Below, in pieces: positions 14,537 to 22,686 of a stretch of 33,536 nt of DNA (position 1 is its first letter; each line of letters starts with the position of its first letter). The translations under genes and the position numbers were made by a program. The notes beneath the pieces were generated by a model that was given only the letters and a program-made list of their open reading frames with translations, was not told the origin of the DNA and did not search any database. The stretch is from Gordonia neofelifaecis NRRL B-59395 (GTDB lineage: Bacteria > Actinomycetota > Actinomycetes > Mycobacteriales > Mycobacteriaceae), in the NCBI RefSeq assembly GCF_000192435.1, contig NZ_AEUD01000026.1, positions 1-33,536 on the forward strand, read 5' to 3'.

Positions 14537-15490
14537 GTGTCTGCTGCACCGTCTCGCCCCGTATGCATTCTCGGTCTCGGCCTGATCGGCGGGTCGCTGC
14601 TGCGCCGCCTCTCGGACTCGGGCATTCGAGCTTTCGGTTACAACCGTTCCACCCCGACGGTCGACGCCGCGGTGACCGACGGCTACCGCGCGTCGAGTGT
14701 GCTGCCCGAGGTACTGGCGCAGGCCGCGGCCGACGACGCGATCGTCGTGCTGGCAACGCCGTTCACAGCGCTCGACACGATCATCACCGCCGTCCGCGAC
14801 ACCGCGCCCGACTGCCTGCTCACCGATGTCGTGAGCGTCAAGGAGCAGGTCGCCGAGCTCGTCGGACGTCTCCATCCCGGTGCCCGGTACGTCGGCGGCC
14901 ATCCGATGGCGGGCACCTCGCAGTCCGGTTGGGCGGCCACCGATCCCGCGCTGTTCGACGGCGCCATGTGGATGGTGACCACACACGACGACACCGACGC
15001 CGACGACTGGCTCGCGGTCGCGGGCCTGGCACGCGCGGCGGGCTCCTACGTGGTGCCCGCGGCGAACGACGCGCACGATCGCGCGGCCGCCGCGATCTCG
15101 CACAATCCGCATCTGACCGCCGCGGTGACCGCCACGGTCGGCGCGGGCGAGAGCGATCTGGCGCTGCGGCTGGCCGCGGGCAGCTTCCGCGACGGGACAC
15201 GCGTCGCCGGCACCGCACCCGACCTGCAGCGCGCCATGCTCGAAGCGAACTCGATCGCCCTGCTGAACACGTTGAGCGAGACGATCGACCGGCTGACCGC
15301 GGCGCGGGACGCCCTGCGCGACAACGGCGACGTCGCCGCCATCGTCGACGACGGGCACCGGGCCCGCCGCAAGTATGAGGAGATCGCCGGGGCGGCGCCG
15401 ACCCCGATCACCGATGTCCGGATCGGCGATACCGGCTGGCAGCAGGAACTGCGCAGGCAGGCTCACCTGGCGCGCGTCTGGATCGGCTGA
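14537..15490 (+). CDS. tyrA: Prephenate dehydrogenase
   Basis: 317 residues from a GTG at 14537 (VSAAPSRPVCILG). Upstream codons in the same frame are antisense to tadA and its partner and are not protein-like. It oxidatively decarboxylates prephenate to 4-hydroxyphenylpyruvate in tyrosine synthesis. The NAD(P)-binding motif ILGLGLIGGS opens the Rossmann domain, GGHPMAGTSQSG supplies the active-site loop, and SHNPHLTAA begins the helical dimerisation domain. No C-terminal ACT domain is evident, and the end is a short basic tail. It is divergent from the tadA-associated gene with 69 bp between starts. Confidence 0.92.
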   Translation: MSAAPSRPVCILGLGLIGGSLLRRLSDSGIRAFGYNRSTPTVDAAVTDGYRASSVLPEVLAQAAADDAIVVLATPFTALDTIITAVRDTAPDCLLTDVVSVKEQVAELVGRLHPGARYVGGHPMAGTSQSGWAATDPALFDGAMWMVTTHDDTDADDWLAVAGLARAAGSYVVPAANDAHDRAAAAISHNPHLTAAVTATVGAGESDLALRLAAGSFRDGTRVAGTAPDLQRAMLEANSIALLNTLSETIDRLTAARDALRDNGDVAAIVDDGHRARRKYEEIAGAAPTPITDVRIGDTGWQQELRRQAHLARVWIG

Positions 15491-15565
15491 GCTTCTGGCG
15501 CGCGGGGTCTCGACCACCTTGGAGGGGTCAAGACCTGAGGTTCGACCGCACTGCGAATCTGGAGC

Positions 15566-15616
15566 GCTTGTGCCGTTGAGCGTGACCACCTGGTGGTCAC
15601 GCTCAACGGCACAAGC
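15566..15616. repeat. 51-bp perfect palindrome
   Basis: The 25-base arms (15566-15590 and 15592-15616) are exactly complementary around a single central T. The left arm opens GCTTGTGCCGTTGAGCG and closes TGACCACC. It lies 75 bp after the tyrA stop and 134 bp before the end of a convergent gene, so it could be a bidirectional terminator. Its perfection also suggests a recently mobile palindromic element. Confidence 0.7.
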
Positions 15617-15636
15617 ACCTGGGGAACTCGGCGGAC

Positions 15637-15729
15637 TTGTCGAGCAGCCCGAGACAGTCGTCAGCGAGGCTCGTGTGTGCCGGGTGTCTCGATGCGCCTC
15701 GTCACTACGTTCCTCGGCTTACTCGACAA
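15637..15729. repeat. Nested inverted repeat of the GTCGAG family
   Basis: TTGTCGAG (15637-15644) pairs with CTCGACAA (15722-15729). Inside these, CCGAGACA (15649-15656) is matched by TGTCTCG (15685-15691). The composition and words match the repeat clusters at about 860-995, 10018-10260 and 25500-25565. Confidence 0.5.
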
Positions 15730-15749
15730 ACCTGAGGAAGCCCCGACCG

Positions 15750-16346
15750 TCAGATGAGGGTCGCGATACCGCCGTAGTCGCGGACGATTCCGGCATCGTC
15801 GACCTCGAGCTCGCGTGAGCCATTCGGGCCGATCACGGTGACCCGGCCATCTGCGAGGCCGACGTAGCTCTTCGGCACCGAGTCGATCTCGCAGTCGGGC
15901 AGGCGGAGCGTGACGACCGGGATGTCGTCGCGGCGGACGCCTTCGGCGATCCCGAACCGCCGCACGGGAAGGCCCTTGAAGAACGGGGAGAGCTCGAGGT
16001 CGATGACCTCCGCGCCGTCGAAGTCGCTGCGCACGGTGCTGGTCGACGTCTGGACCATCCAGCGACCGTCCATGTCCCGGCTGATGTCGATCGAGCTCTC
16101 ACCGCCCGCTCGCAGCAGGCGCACCGACAGTCTGCGGGTCACGCCGCTGTCGTTGGTGACCAGTTCATAGGACGCCGAGTACGCCTCGGTGGTCTCGGTG
16201 GCCGCCGCGACGATGCGTCCGTATGCGCGGACGCGGGACCCGCTGAGGTTCAGTCGCACCTGTTCCAGCCGGTCGCCGTCCACTCCGCGCCAGGTGAGCA
16301 TCGCCTTCACGCCGGGATCGGCGGGCGACGCGTCGAAGGATGTCAT
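15750..16346 (-). CDS. Putative glycolipid-binding family protein (PF06475-like)
   Basis: 198 residues with no signal peptide. Features that recall the glycolipid-binding/DUF1089 family are LTWRGVDGDRLEQVRLNLSG near the start, ASYELVTNDSGVTRRLSV, and DGRWMVQTS. Further on come VIDLELSPFFKGLPVRRFG, IPVVTLRLPDCEI, SYVGL, and the closing DDAGIVRDYGGIATLI. The fold is expected to be an all-beta barrel of the kind seen in Pseudomonas PA1994. Ligand and role are unknown; the name rests on structural resemblance in the literature. It ends 16 bp from the next gene upstream and is probably cotranscribed with the MmpS-like gene. Confidence 0.7.
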   Translation of the reverse strand: MTSFDASPADPGVKAMLTWRGVDGDRLEQVRLNLSGSRVRAYGRIVAAATETTEAYSASYELVTNDSGVTRRLSVRLLRAGGESSIDISRDMDGRWMVQTSTSTVRSDFDGAEVIDLELSPFFKGLPVRRFGIAEGVRRDDIPVVTLRLPDCEIDSVPKSYVGLADGRVTVIGPNGSRELEVDDAGIVRDYGGIATLI

Positions 16347-16362
16347 GCCCTAACGGTAGCGT

Positions 16363-17061
16363 TCATCCCTCGTAACGACAGGTGAGCATGCCTGAAGACT
16401 GCGAGTCCTGCGTCGACTGCCGCGCCACGACCTTGCCGTCGACGGTGATCGAGCACGACGCGGGCTGGGTGTCGGCCAGGATCACGCTGACGCGCAGCAG
16501 TGCGTTCTGGCTCCCGCGCACCGTGTGCCGCCACGTACCGCCCGTGCTCCGGTCGATCTGCACCGAGGTGTCCTCGACATACAGGATGGTGGCGCGTCCC
16601 GACTCGACCTCGTAGTCGACCGTCGCCCCCTCCGACCGCACCGGCGGCTGCTGCGGGCTGTTCGGGTCGCGCGGGATCGACGACTCCGGCGCATCGGGCA
16701 GTCCCTGCAGGTAGGGGTCGTTCGTCGACTGCGTCGCCGGCGGATCCGCCCGCGTCGCGAGGTCGTCGTTCCCGGAGGGGAAGAGCCTGAACGCCAGTGC
16801 CAGGCACAGCACGCCGACCGCGATCACGGCGACGCCGATCGCGAGCTTTCTCCGCCGGTCGGGCGGCGGAGGCGGTTGGTGGATCGGCGGCGCGGGCTCC
16901 GGCTCATGCACGACCACCGGCTGTGGTCCGGCGAGTTCGCGCGCGCGGTCGTCGTAGGTGAACATCGGAGCGCCGCGGTCGCTGTAGCCGAGCGGCGGGT
17001 ACGACTGCCCGGCGGCGAGCGGCGGCCGGTAGCCCGGCGACTGCTCAGATGACCGGTCCAC
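16363..17061 (-). CDS. Membrane-anchored MmpS-like protein
   Basis: 232 residues. A long Pro/Tyr-rich cytoplasmic region (1-65, ending PPPPPDRRR) precedes one membrane helix (LAIGVAVIAVGVLCLALAF). A disordered linker and an exported C-terminal beta domain follow (VDYEVESGRATILYVEDTS, RVSVILADTQPASCSITVDG, GMLTCRYEG). The paired cysteines and the SITVDGKVV strand match the MmpS fold and resemble the other MmpS-like protein at 4177-4668. No MmpL partner is nearby. Start ATG at 17061; the next gene (glycolipid-binding-like) follows after 16 bp, suggesting a two-gene unit with a possible lipid-handling role. Confidence 0.65.
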   Translation of the reverse strand: MDRSSEQSPGYRPPLAAGQSYPPLGYSDRGAPMFTYDDRARELAGPQPVVVHEPEPAPPIHQPPPPPDRRRKLAIGVAVIAVGVLCLALAFRLFPSGNDDLATRADPPATQSTNDPYLQGLPDAPESSIPRDPNSPQQPPVRSEGATVDYEVESGRATILYVEDTSVQIDRSTGGTWRHTVRGSQNALLRVSVILADTQPASCSITVDGKVVARQSTQDSQSSGMLTCRYEG

Positions 17062-17124
17062 GACGACTCCTCCCGATGACTTCCTCGGTCTCGATGGTGC
17101 CAGAGTCGGCGCCGGGCACGCCGA

Positions 17125-17155
17125 CGGCCCGGATCCCCGTCGGGAATCCGGGCCG
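17125..17155 (-). terminator. Terminator hairpin of the cat operon
   Basis: CGGCCCGGAT-c-CCCG (17125-17139), a single-base loop T and CGGG-a-ATCCGGGCCG (17141-17155) form a 14-bp stem with one mismatch. It begins 20 bases past the catC stop on the minus strand. Confidence 0.75.
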
Positions 17156-17175
17156 GTCTCACGCGGCCGCCGCGT

Positions 17176-17457
17176 TCAGGCCTTGACGTCGGACGGGTGG
17201 GTGGCCAACGGCGTCACCGCGATGTCCATGTACGGGAACAGCGGGAGGCCCGACAGGATCTCGTGCAGCTCGTCGTTGGACTCGACGTCGAAGATCGAGA
17301 AGTTGGAGTACTCGCCGACGATGCGCCAGATCTCGGGCCACTTGCCCGACCGCTGAAGCTCCTGCGAGTACGCCTTCTCCCGCGCGACGGTCTCGGCGCG
17401 CACGTTCGGATCGAGGTCGTTCGGGATCCGGACGTCCATCCGGACGTGGAACAGCAT
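17176..17457 (-). CDS. catC: Muconolactone delta-isomerase
   Basis: 93 residues from the ATG at 17457. It converts (+)-muconolactone to 3-oxoadipate enol-lactone in the catechol branch of the beta-ketoadipate pathway. The sequence MLFHVRMDVRIP, the AREKAYSQELQRSGKW helix, WRIVGEYSNFSIFDVES and LPLFPYMDIAVTPLATHPS are textbook for this small ferredoxin-like decameric enzyme, and the length is normal. It starts five bases after the catA stop and is the last gene of the catR-catB-catA-catC operon, followed by a hairpin. Confidence 0.96.
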   Translation of the reverse strand: MLFHVRMDVRIPNDLDPNVRAETVAREKAYSQELQRSGKWPEIWRIVGEYSNFSIFDVESNDELHEILSGLPLFPYMDIAVTPLATHPSDVKA

Positions 17458-17462
17458 GCGCG

Positions 17463-18320
17463 TCAGCCCTGGACCGGGTCGAGGACGAAACCGTAGTCGA
17501 TGGTGTAGCCGCCCTTGCCGTCGTCCTCGGGCTCCAGAATCAGCTCGGGCTTCACGGCGTCGGCGATGTCGTCGCCGTTGTGCGGGTCCCCGGGGAAGTA
17601 CAGCTGCGCGGTGAGCAGCTCGTGGCCGGGAGCCGACACCTTGACGTGCAGGTGCGCCGGACGCCATGCGTGCCAACCGGCCGCCGCGATCAGCTTGCCG
17701 CAGGAGCCGTCGGTCGGGATCTGGTAGGGAGCGGGGCGGATCGTGGTGATCTTGAACTTGCCGTCCGCTCCGGTCGAGAAGCTGCCGCGCAGGTTCCACT
17801 CGGGAATGTCGGGGGCGAACTGCGAATAGTAGCCGTCCGAATCGGCATGCCACAGTTCGATCTTGCCCTGCAGCGGCGTGCCGTCGGTCGAGGTGATCTG
17901 CGCCTCCCACACCAGCGGGTCACCCGCCTCGCCGTCACGCATCGGCACGCTGCCCTCGGCACCCTGCTCCGGCGCACCCGGTACGTAGTACGGACCCTCG
18001 ATCGAGCCCTTGTTGCCGTGGCGGTGCGCGGTGTTCACATCTTCGACGACGTGCTCGACCCACACATCCAGGAACAGCGGCCACTCACCGTCGAGTCCCA
18101 CCTGGATCAGCCACGCCTTGAGCGCGTTGTACTCGTCGTAGGTGACGTTGTTGTCGCGGATGGTCTGGTGCACGCCTTCGAGAACCTGCCGGGCGAGCTT
18201 GTTCACGCGCTCGGGGCTGACGTCCGCGACGGCGGCGTACGGCGACTTGTCCTGCTGGAACCGCTCGGTGGCGGAGGCCCCGGAGGCGGCGGCTGAGGGG
18301 CTGTGCTCGGTGGTGGTCAT
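17463..18320 (-). CDS. catA: Catechol 1,2-dioxygenase
   Basis: 285 residues; the ATG at 18320 follows AAAGGAGA. This intradiol enzyme opens catechol to cis,cis-muconate using non-haem Fe(III). The iron ligands are visible: Tyr in IEGPYYVPGAP, Tyr in DSDGYYSQF, and two His in RPAHLHVKV. The N-terminal helical dimerisation domain covers about 25-105, with WLIQVGLDGEWPLFLDVW, and the beta-sandwich catalytic domain follows. The first 20 or so residues are a Ser/Ala-rich extension. It lies 56 bp downstream of catB and five bp upstream of catC. Confidence 0.96.
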   Translation of the reverse strand: MTTTEHSPSAAASGASATERFQQDKSPYAAVADVSPERVNKLARQVLEGVHQTIRDNNVTYDEYNALKAWLIQVGLDGEWPLFLDVWVEHVVEDVNTAHRHGNKGSIEGPYYVPGAPEQGAEGSVPMRDGEAGDPLVWEAQITSTDGTPLQGKIELWHADSDGYYSQFAPDIPEWNLRGSFSTGADGKFKITTIRPAPYQIPTDGSCGKLIAAAGWHAWRPAHLHVKVSAPGHELLTAQLYFPGDPHNGDDIADAVKPELILEPEDDGKGGYTIDYGFVLDPVQG

Positions 18321-18376
18321 CTCTGTCTCCTTTGATACTTCAGTCGGTTCTCGCGCGGGCTGTGCGCGAGGGTCTG

Positions 18377-19480
18377 TCAGTTGTCGGTGCGGTAGTGCTC
18401 GAGCTTGTCCTCGTCGATGTCGATACCGAGGCCCGCGCGCGACGACCGCTGCAGGCAGCCGTCGCGGATCTGCAGGGGCTCGGTGAGGAGGTCGTCACTC
18501 ATGTCGAGGAAGTTCGACAGTTCGCCCGCATATCGCGAGGTCGCCTCGAACGCGGCGCCGAAGGCCAACGTGCACGCGGTGCCGATCTGGCCGTCGATCT
18601 GGTTGCCCATCACAATCTCCAGGCCGAGGCCTTCGCCGAGGTGGTGGACGCGGCGCGACTGGGTGAAACCCGTGCGCGCGGTCTTGATGTTGATCGCGGT
18701 CGCCGCCCCGGCGAGGATCTCGCGGGTCACGTCGGCCGGCGTCGGCACCGACTCGTCGGCGATGAACGGGATGTCGAGTCTGCCGACCAGCCAGCGCCGG
18801 CCGAGAACGTCGTCCGCCGGGCAGAGTTCCTCGGCGAACAGCAGACCGAGGTCGGCCATCTCCTTCATCGCCCGGGCGGATTCGGCGGGAGTCCAGCCGC
18901 GGTTGCCGTCGATGTACAGCTCGACGGTGTCGCCGAAGTGATCTCGGAGAGCCCGGACGACGGCGATGTCGAGTTCGGCCGGCCGCCGTCCGACCTTGAC
19001 CTTGAAGGTCGCGATGCCGTGGCGGTCGCGCATCCGCTGTGCTTCGGCGACCATCGTCTCCGGGTCGTCGAAGCCGAGCATGTGACTGACGCGCAGGCGG
19101 TCGGTGTAACCGCCGAGGAGCTCGGAGACCGGCAGTCCGAGGGTTTTGCCGAGCGCGTCCCAGACCGCCATGTCGATGGCCGACTTGGCGGTCGGATTGC
19201 CGACCGTCCGCGCGAGCCGCGCGCCGATCTGTTCACGTTCCAGCAGCGTGAGCCCCTGCAGTTGACCGGCGAAGACGTCTTCGATGACGGCGACGATCCC
19301 GCGCTGGGTCTCGCCGTAGGTGTACGGGCGGGGCGGGGCCTCGGCGACGCCGACCACCCCGTCGTCGGTCCGCACCCGGACCAGGACGTGCTCGGCGGCG
19401 TACACCTCGCCGGAGGCGAAGTGCAGCGGCTTGCGGTAGGGGATCGAGAACGGAACGGCCTCGACGCTGACGATCTTCAT
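18377..19480 (-). CDS. catB: Muconate cycloisomerase
   Basis: 367 residues from the ATG at 19480, which overlaps the catR stop by four bases. It lactonises cis,cis-muconate to muconolactone with Mn(II). As an enolase-superfamily enzyme it shows the FKVKVG lysine pair (about residue 165), metal ligands in YIDGNRGW, FAEELCP and FIADES, and the NIKTARTG lysine near residue 268. The N-terminal capping domain starts KIVSVEAVPFSIPYRKPL. The metal-site context (GNRGW rather than NQAW) is of the actinobacterial type. Overlap with catR implies translational coupling. Confidence 0.93.
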   Translation of the reverse strand: MKIVSVEAVPFSIPYRKPLHFASGEVYAAEHVLVRVRTDDGVVGVAEAPPRPYTYGETQRGIVAVIEDVFAGQLQGLTLLEREQIGARLARTVGNPTAKSAIDMAVWDALGKTLGLPVSELLGGYTDRLRVSHMLGFDDPETMVAEAQRMRDRHGIATFKVKVGRRPAELDIAVVRALRDHFGDTVELYIDGNRGWTPAESARAMKEMADLGLLFAEELCPADDVLGRRWLVGRLDIPFIADESVPTPADVTREILAGAATAINIKTARTGFTQSRRVHHLGEGLGLEIVMGNQIDGQIGTACTLAFGAAFEATSRYAGELSNFLDMSDDLLTEPLQIRDGCLQRSSRAGLGIDIDEDKLEHYRTDN

Positions 19481-20415
19481 CGTGGTTCTCCCATGGCGGT
19501 CTCTCCGATCGAGGAGTCGAGGGCCCGCGCGGAGGCGGACGCGAAAGCGGCGGCGGCGACGGCTGCGACGGCGTCGACCACCGGGTTGTCGTCGCCGGCC
19601 CGTCGGGCGAGGGCGACCTGCATGGTGCCGGTGTCGGGGAGGTCGCGCACCACGACGTTCTCCAGGGGCAGCGCCCGCACCGACGCGGGCAGCAGTGCGA
19701 CGCCGAGCCCGGCTGCGACCAGCGCCAGCAGCACCGGGGTGCCGGACGCGTCGTGCGCGCGGTGCGGAACGAAGCCCGCCGCGCGGCAGGTGCGGACGGC
19801 GGCCTCGTTGACCGCGGAGTCGCGGCTGTCGTACATGACGAACGATTCGCTGCGCAGATCGTCGACCGACACCACCGGTTCCACGGCCAGTCGGTGATCG
19901 GCGGCGACCGCGAGCACAAGCGGCTCGACGTCGATGGTCCGCACCTCGATGCCCTCGCCGACCACCGGCGGCCGGAGCACGCCGAGATCGATCGCGCCGC
20001 CGCGCAGTCGGTCGCACTGGTCGGGCGTCAGCAGGTCGGAGACGACCCGCAGTTCGACGTGCGGCAGTTCGCTGCGGACCGCGCGAGCGATCCGCGGCAG
20101 ATGTGAGAAGACCGCGATGCCGGTGAGGCCGAGGCGGACCACTCCGCTGCGACCCGCGGCCACCCGCTGCACGCCGTCGACCGCCGCATCGATGCTCAGC
20201 AGAATCCGGTCGACCTCGCCCTTGAGGAACTCCCCCGCTGCGGTGAGCGCCACCTGACGTGTCGTCCGGGCGAACAGGGAGACGCCGAGCTCGGATTCGA
20301 GCTGCCGAATCGCGTACGAGAGCGCAGGCTGGGCGATGTGCAGCCGAGCCGCGGCCTGTCCGAAATGACAGGTGTCCGCGACGGCTGCGAAGTACCGCAG
20401 GTGCCGTAGCTCCAT
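19477..20415 (-). CDS. catR: LysR-type regulator at the head of the cat operon
   Basis: 312 residues. The N-terminal winged helix (MELRHLRYFAAVADTCHFGQ, then IAQPALSYAIRQLESELG) is the standard LysR DNA-binding domain. The rest is an effector-binding domain of periplasmic-binding-protein type, with a glycine at VRLGLTGIAVFSHLPR and GLGVALLPASV. The nearby pathway suggests muconate or benzoate as co-inducer (inference). The gene is on the same strand as catB and overlaps it by ATGA, so the regulator is cotranscribed with its target genes instead of divergent as in Pseudomonas catR-catBCA. It faces benA across 249 bp. The last 40 residues are Ala-rich and variable. Confidence 0.85.
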   Translation of the reverse strand: MELRHLRYFAAVADTCHFGQAAARLHIAQPALSYAIRQLESELGVSLFARTTRQVALTAAGEFLKGEVDRILLSIDAAVDGVQRVAAGRSGVVRLGLTGIAVFSHLPRIARAVRSELPHVELRVVSDLLTPDQCDRLRGGAIDLGVLRPPVVGEGIEVRTIDVEPLVLAVAADHRLAVEPVVSVDDLRSESFVMYDSRDSAVNEAAVRTCRAAGFVPHRAHDASGTPVLLALVAAGLGVALLPASVRALPLENVVVRDLPDTGTMQVALARRAGDDNPVVDAVAAVAAAAFASASARALDSSIGETAMGEPR

Positions 20416-20664
20416 GTCGTGCTCCCGTTGCTCTGTTCACTCTCGCCGGCCGGACCGGTCACGCGGGACCCGGACTGTGATCCGGATCATTCACAAATCC
20501 ACGGTAAGCCGGGCATCCATACAAGACCAGGACTCGTTTTCCGGCCATTGATGCTGTGTGTTTATGAATCGATACCCGGGTCAGGACTAGGGCTTCTGCT
20601 CGTGTGAGTCAGAACACGTGATGGGACGGTCGTTTGAGACACCGGCACACAGGAGGTTCCGACC
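20416..20664. promoter_or_regulatory. Divergent control region between catR and benA
   Basis: This spacer must hold promoters for both operons. A perfect 12-bp palindrome TGATCCGGATCA lies at 20478-20489. It is followed directly by ATTCACAAAT (20489-20498), which recurs inverted as GTTTATGAAT (20560-20569), matching at 8 of 10 positions. These are candidate sites for CatR or BenR. The benA ribosome binding site is AGGAGG, eight bases before its ATG. Confidence 0.5.
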
Positions 20665-22095
20665 ATGACTGCGATCAGCTCTCGCCCCGGCGCATCGATT
20701 CCCGGAACGGCGATCACCGCCGACACGCACCAGCACGTGCGCACGGTGCTGGACAACGCGGTCATCGACGACCGCGAGGCGGGCGTCTTCCGCGCCAATC
20801 GCCGCATCTTCACCGACGAGGACGTCTTCGAGCTGGAGATGCGACACATCTTCGAAGGCAATTGGATCTACCTGGCGCACGAGAGTCAGGTGGCGAAGCC
20901 CGGCGACTACTTCACGACCTACATCGGCCGTCAGCCCATCGTCATCACGCGTGGTCGGGACGGCGAACTGAACTGCCTCATCAACGCCTGTGCGCATCGG
21001 GGCGCGATGATCTGCCGCCGCAAGACCGACAATCGCATGACGCTGACCTGCCCGTTCCACGGATGGACGTTCCGCAACGACGGCACCCTGTTGAAGGTCA
21101 AGGACCCCGAGGGCGCGGGATACCCGGCCACCTTCGACAGCGAGGGGTCGCACAATCTCACCGAGGTCGCGCGGTTCGAGAGCTACCGCGGCTTCCTCTT
21201 CGGCAGCCTCAACCCCGACGTCCTGCCGCTCGACGAGCACCTCGGTGACACTCGCCAGGTGATCGACATGCTCGTCGACCAGTCGCCCGAGGGTCTCGAG
21301 GTGCTGCGCGGCGCGTCCACGTACACCTTCGACGGCAACTGGAAGGTCCAGGCGGAGAACGGCGCCGACGGCTATCACGTGACCGCGACCCACTGGAACT
21401 ACGCGGCCACCACGTCACGGCGCAGCACCGGCGAGTCCAAGAACGACGCGAAGGTGCTCGACGCCGGCGGCTGGGGCAAGTCGGGCGGCGGCTACTGGTC
21501 GTACCCGAACGGACACCTCTGCCTCTGGACCTGGGCGGCCAACCCGCAGGACCGCCCGCTCTGGGACAAGATGGACGAGCTCAAGGCGCAGTTCGGCGAC
21601 GCCAAGGGCGAGTTCATGGTGAAGGGATCACGCAATCTCTGCCTCTACCCCAACGTCTACCTGATGGATCAGTTCTCAACGCAGATCCGGCACTTCCGGC
21701 CCATCGCGCCGGACAAGACCGAGGTCACCATCTACTGCATCGCGCCGAAGGGTGAGAGCGACGCCGCCCGCGCCCACCGCATCCGTCAGTACGAGGACTT
21801 CTTCAATGCCTCCGGCATGGCGACCCCGGATGACCTCGAAGAGTTCCGGTCGTGCCAGCTGACCTTCCGGGCCACCGCCGCGCCGTGGAACGACATGAGC
21901 CGCGGATCCGAGCACTGGCTCACCGGTCCCGATGAGGTCGCCACCGCGCTGAACATGCCGAACGTGATCTCCGCGGGTCTCAAGAACGAGGACGAGGGCC
22001 TCTACCCCGTGCAGCACGGCTACTGGCTCGAGACGATGCGCCGCGCCGTCGACGCCGAAGACGCCGAGGCCGCAAGCGAGACGACCGCGGGCTGA
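20665..22095 (+). CDS. benA: Benzoate 1,2-dioxygenase, large (alpha) subunit
   Basis: 476 residues; the start follows AGGAGG. With BenB and BenC it converts benzoate to the cis-1,2-dihydrodiol carboxylate. The Rieske [2Fe-2S] ligands lie in [11 protein letters not shown] and CPFHGW (C-x-H and C-x2-H, about residues 110-133). The catalytic mononuclear iron site is in the [13 protein letters not shown] segment (about 232-244). Length is typical of benzoate/toluate dioxygenases, and [19 protein letters not shown] is characteristic of the group. First gene of the ben operon; 45 bp separate it from benB. Confidence 0.95.
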   Translation: MTAISSRPGASIPGTAITADTHQHVRTVLDNAVIDDREAGVFRANRRIFTDEDVFELEMRHIFEGNWIYLAHESQVAKPGDYFTTYIGRQPIVITRGRDGELNCLINACAHRGAMICRRKTDNRMTLTCPFHGWTFRNDGTLLKVKDPEGAGYPATFDSEGSHNLTEVARFESYRGFLFGSLNPDVLPLDEHLGDTRQVIDMLVDQSPEGLEVLRGASTYTFDGNWKVQAENGADGYHVTATHWNYAATTSRRSTGESKNDAKVLDAGGWGKSGGGYWSYPNGHLCLWTWAANPQDRPLWDKMDELKAQFGDAKGEFMVKGSRNLCLYPNVYLMDQFSTQIRHFRPIAPDKTEVTIYCIAPKGESDAARAHRIRQYEDFFNASGMATPDDLEEFRSCQLTFRATAAPWNDMSRGSEHWLTGPDEVATALNMPNVISAGLKNEDEGLYPVQHGYWLETMRRAVDAEDAEAASETTAG

Positions 22096-22140
22096 CGACC
22101 CTCGCACCGCCCAGCCACCTCCTCGAGATCGGACAGGATC

Positions 22141-22677
22141 ATGACCACCCCCGCGACCACCCCCGGACCCGTCACCGACGGACGCAAGCTCATCACCCAG
22201 AACGCCATCGAGCAGTTCCTCTACCGCGAAGCCAGGTACCTCGACGACCGCGAGTTCGAGAAGTGGCTCGAGTGCTACGCCGACGACGTCGTCTACTGGA
22301 TGCCGTCGTGGGACGACGACGATCGGCTCACCGAGGATCCGCAGCGCGAGATCTCGCTGATCTATTACGGCAACAAGGGCGGGCTCGAGGACCGCGTGTT
22401 CCGCATCCGTACCGAGCGGTCGTCGGCCACCTCGCTGCCGGAGCCGCGGACCAGTCACAACATCAACAACGTGGAGGTGATCGAGCGTCGGGGCGACCTC
22501 GTGGACGTCCGGTTCAACTGGCACACCATGTACTTCCGCTACCACACCGTCGACCCGTATTACGGGACGTCGTTCTACACGATCGACTTCTCCGGTGAGG
22601 CACCGCTGATCCGTCGCAAGACGGTGGTCCTCAAGAACGACTACATCCACCACGTGGTGGACGTCTATCACTTCTAG
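22141..22677 (+). CDS. benB: Benzoate 1,2-dioxygenase, small (beta) subunit
   Basis: 178 residues preceded by an AGGA ribosome binding site. It forms the structural beta subunit of the alpha3beta3 hexamer. QFLYREARYLDDREFEKWLECYADDVVYWMPSW is the classic SnoaL-like N-terminus of ring-hydroxylating beta subunits. SHNINNVEV and the terminal KNDYIHHVVDVYHF complete the match. It contains no cofactor site, as expected. It lies nine bases upstream of benC. Confidence 0.95.
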   Translation: MTTPATTPGPVTDGRKLITQNAIEQFLYREARYLDDREFEKWLECYADDVVYWMPSWDDDDRLTEDPQREISLIYYGNKGGLEDRVFRIRTERSSATSLPEPRTSHNINNVEVIERRGDLVDVRFNWHTMYFRYHTVDPYYGTSFYTIDFSGEAPLIRRKTVVLKNDYIHHVVDVYHF

Positions 22678-22686
22678 GGGCCCGCC

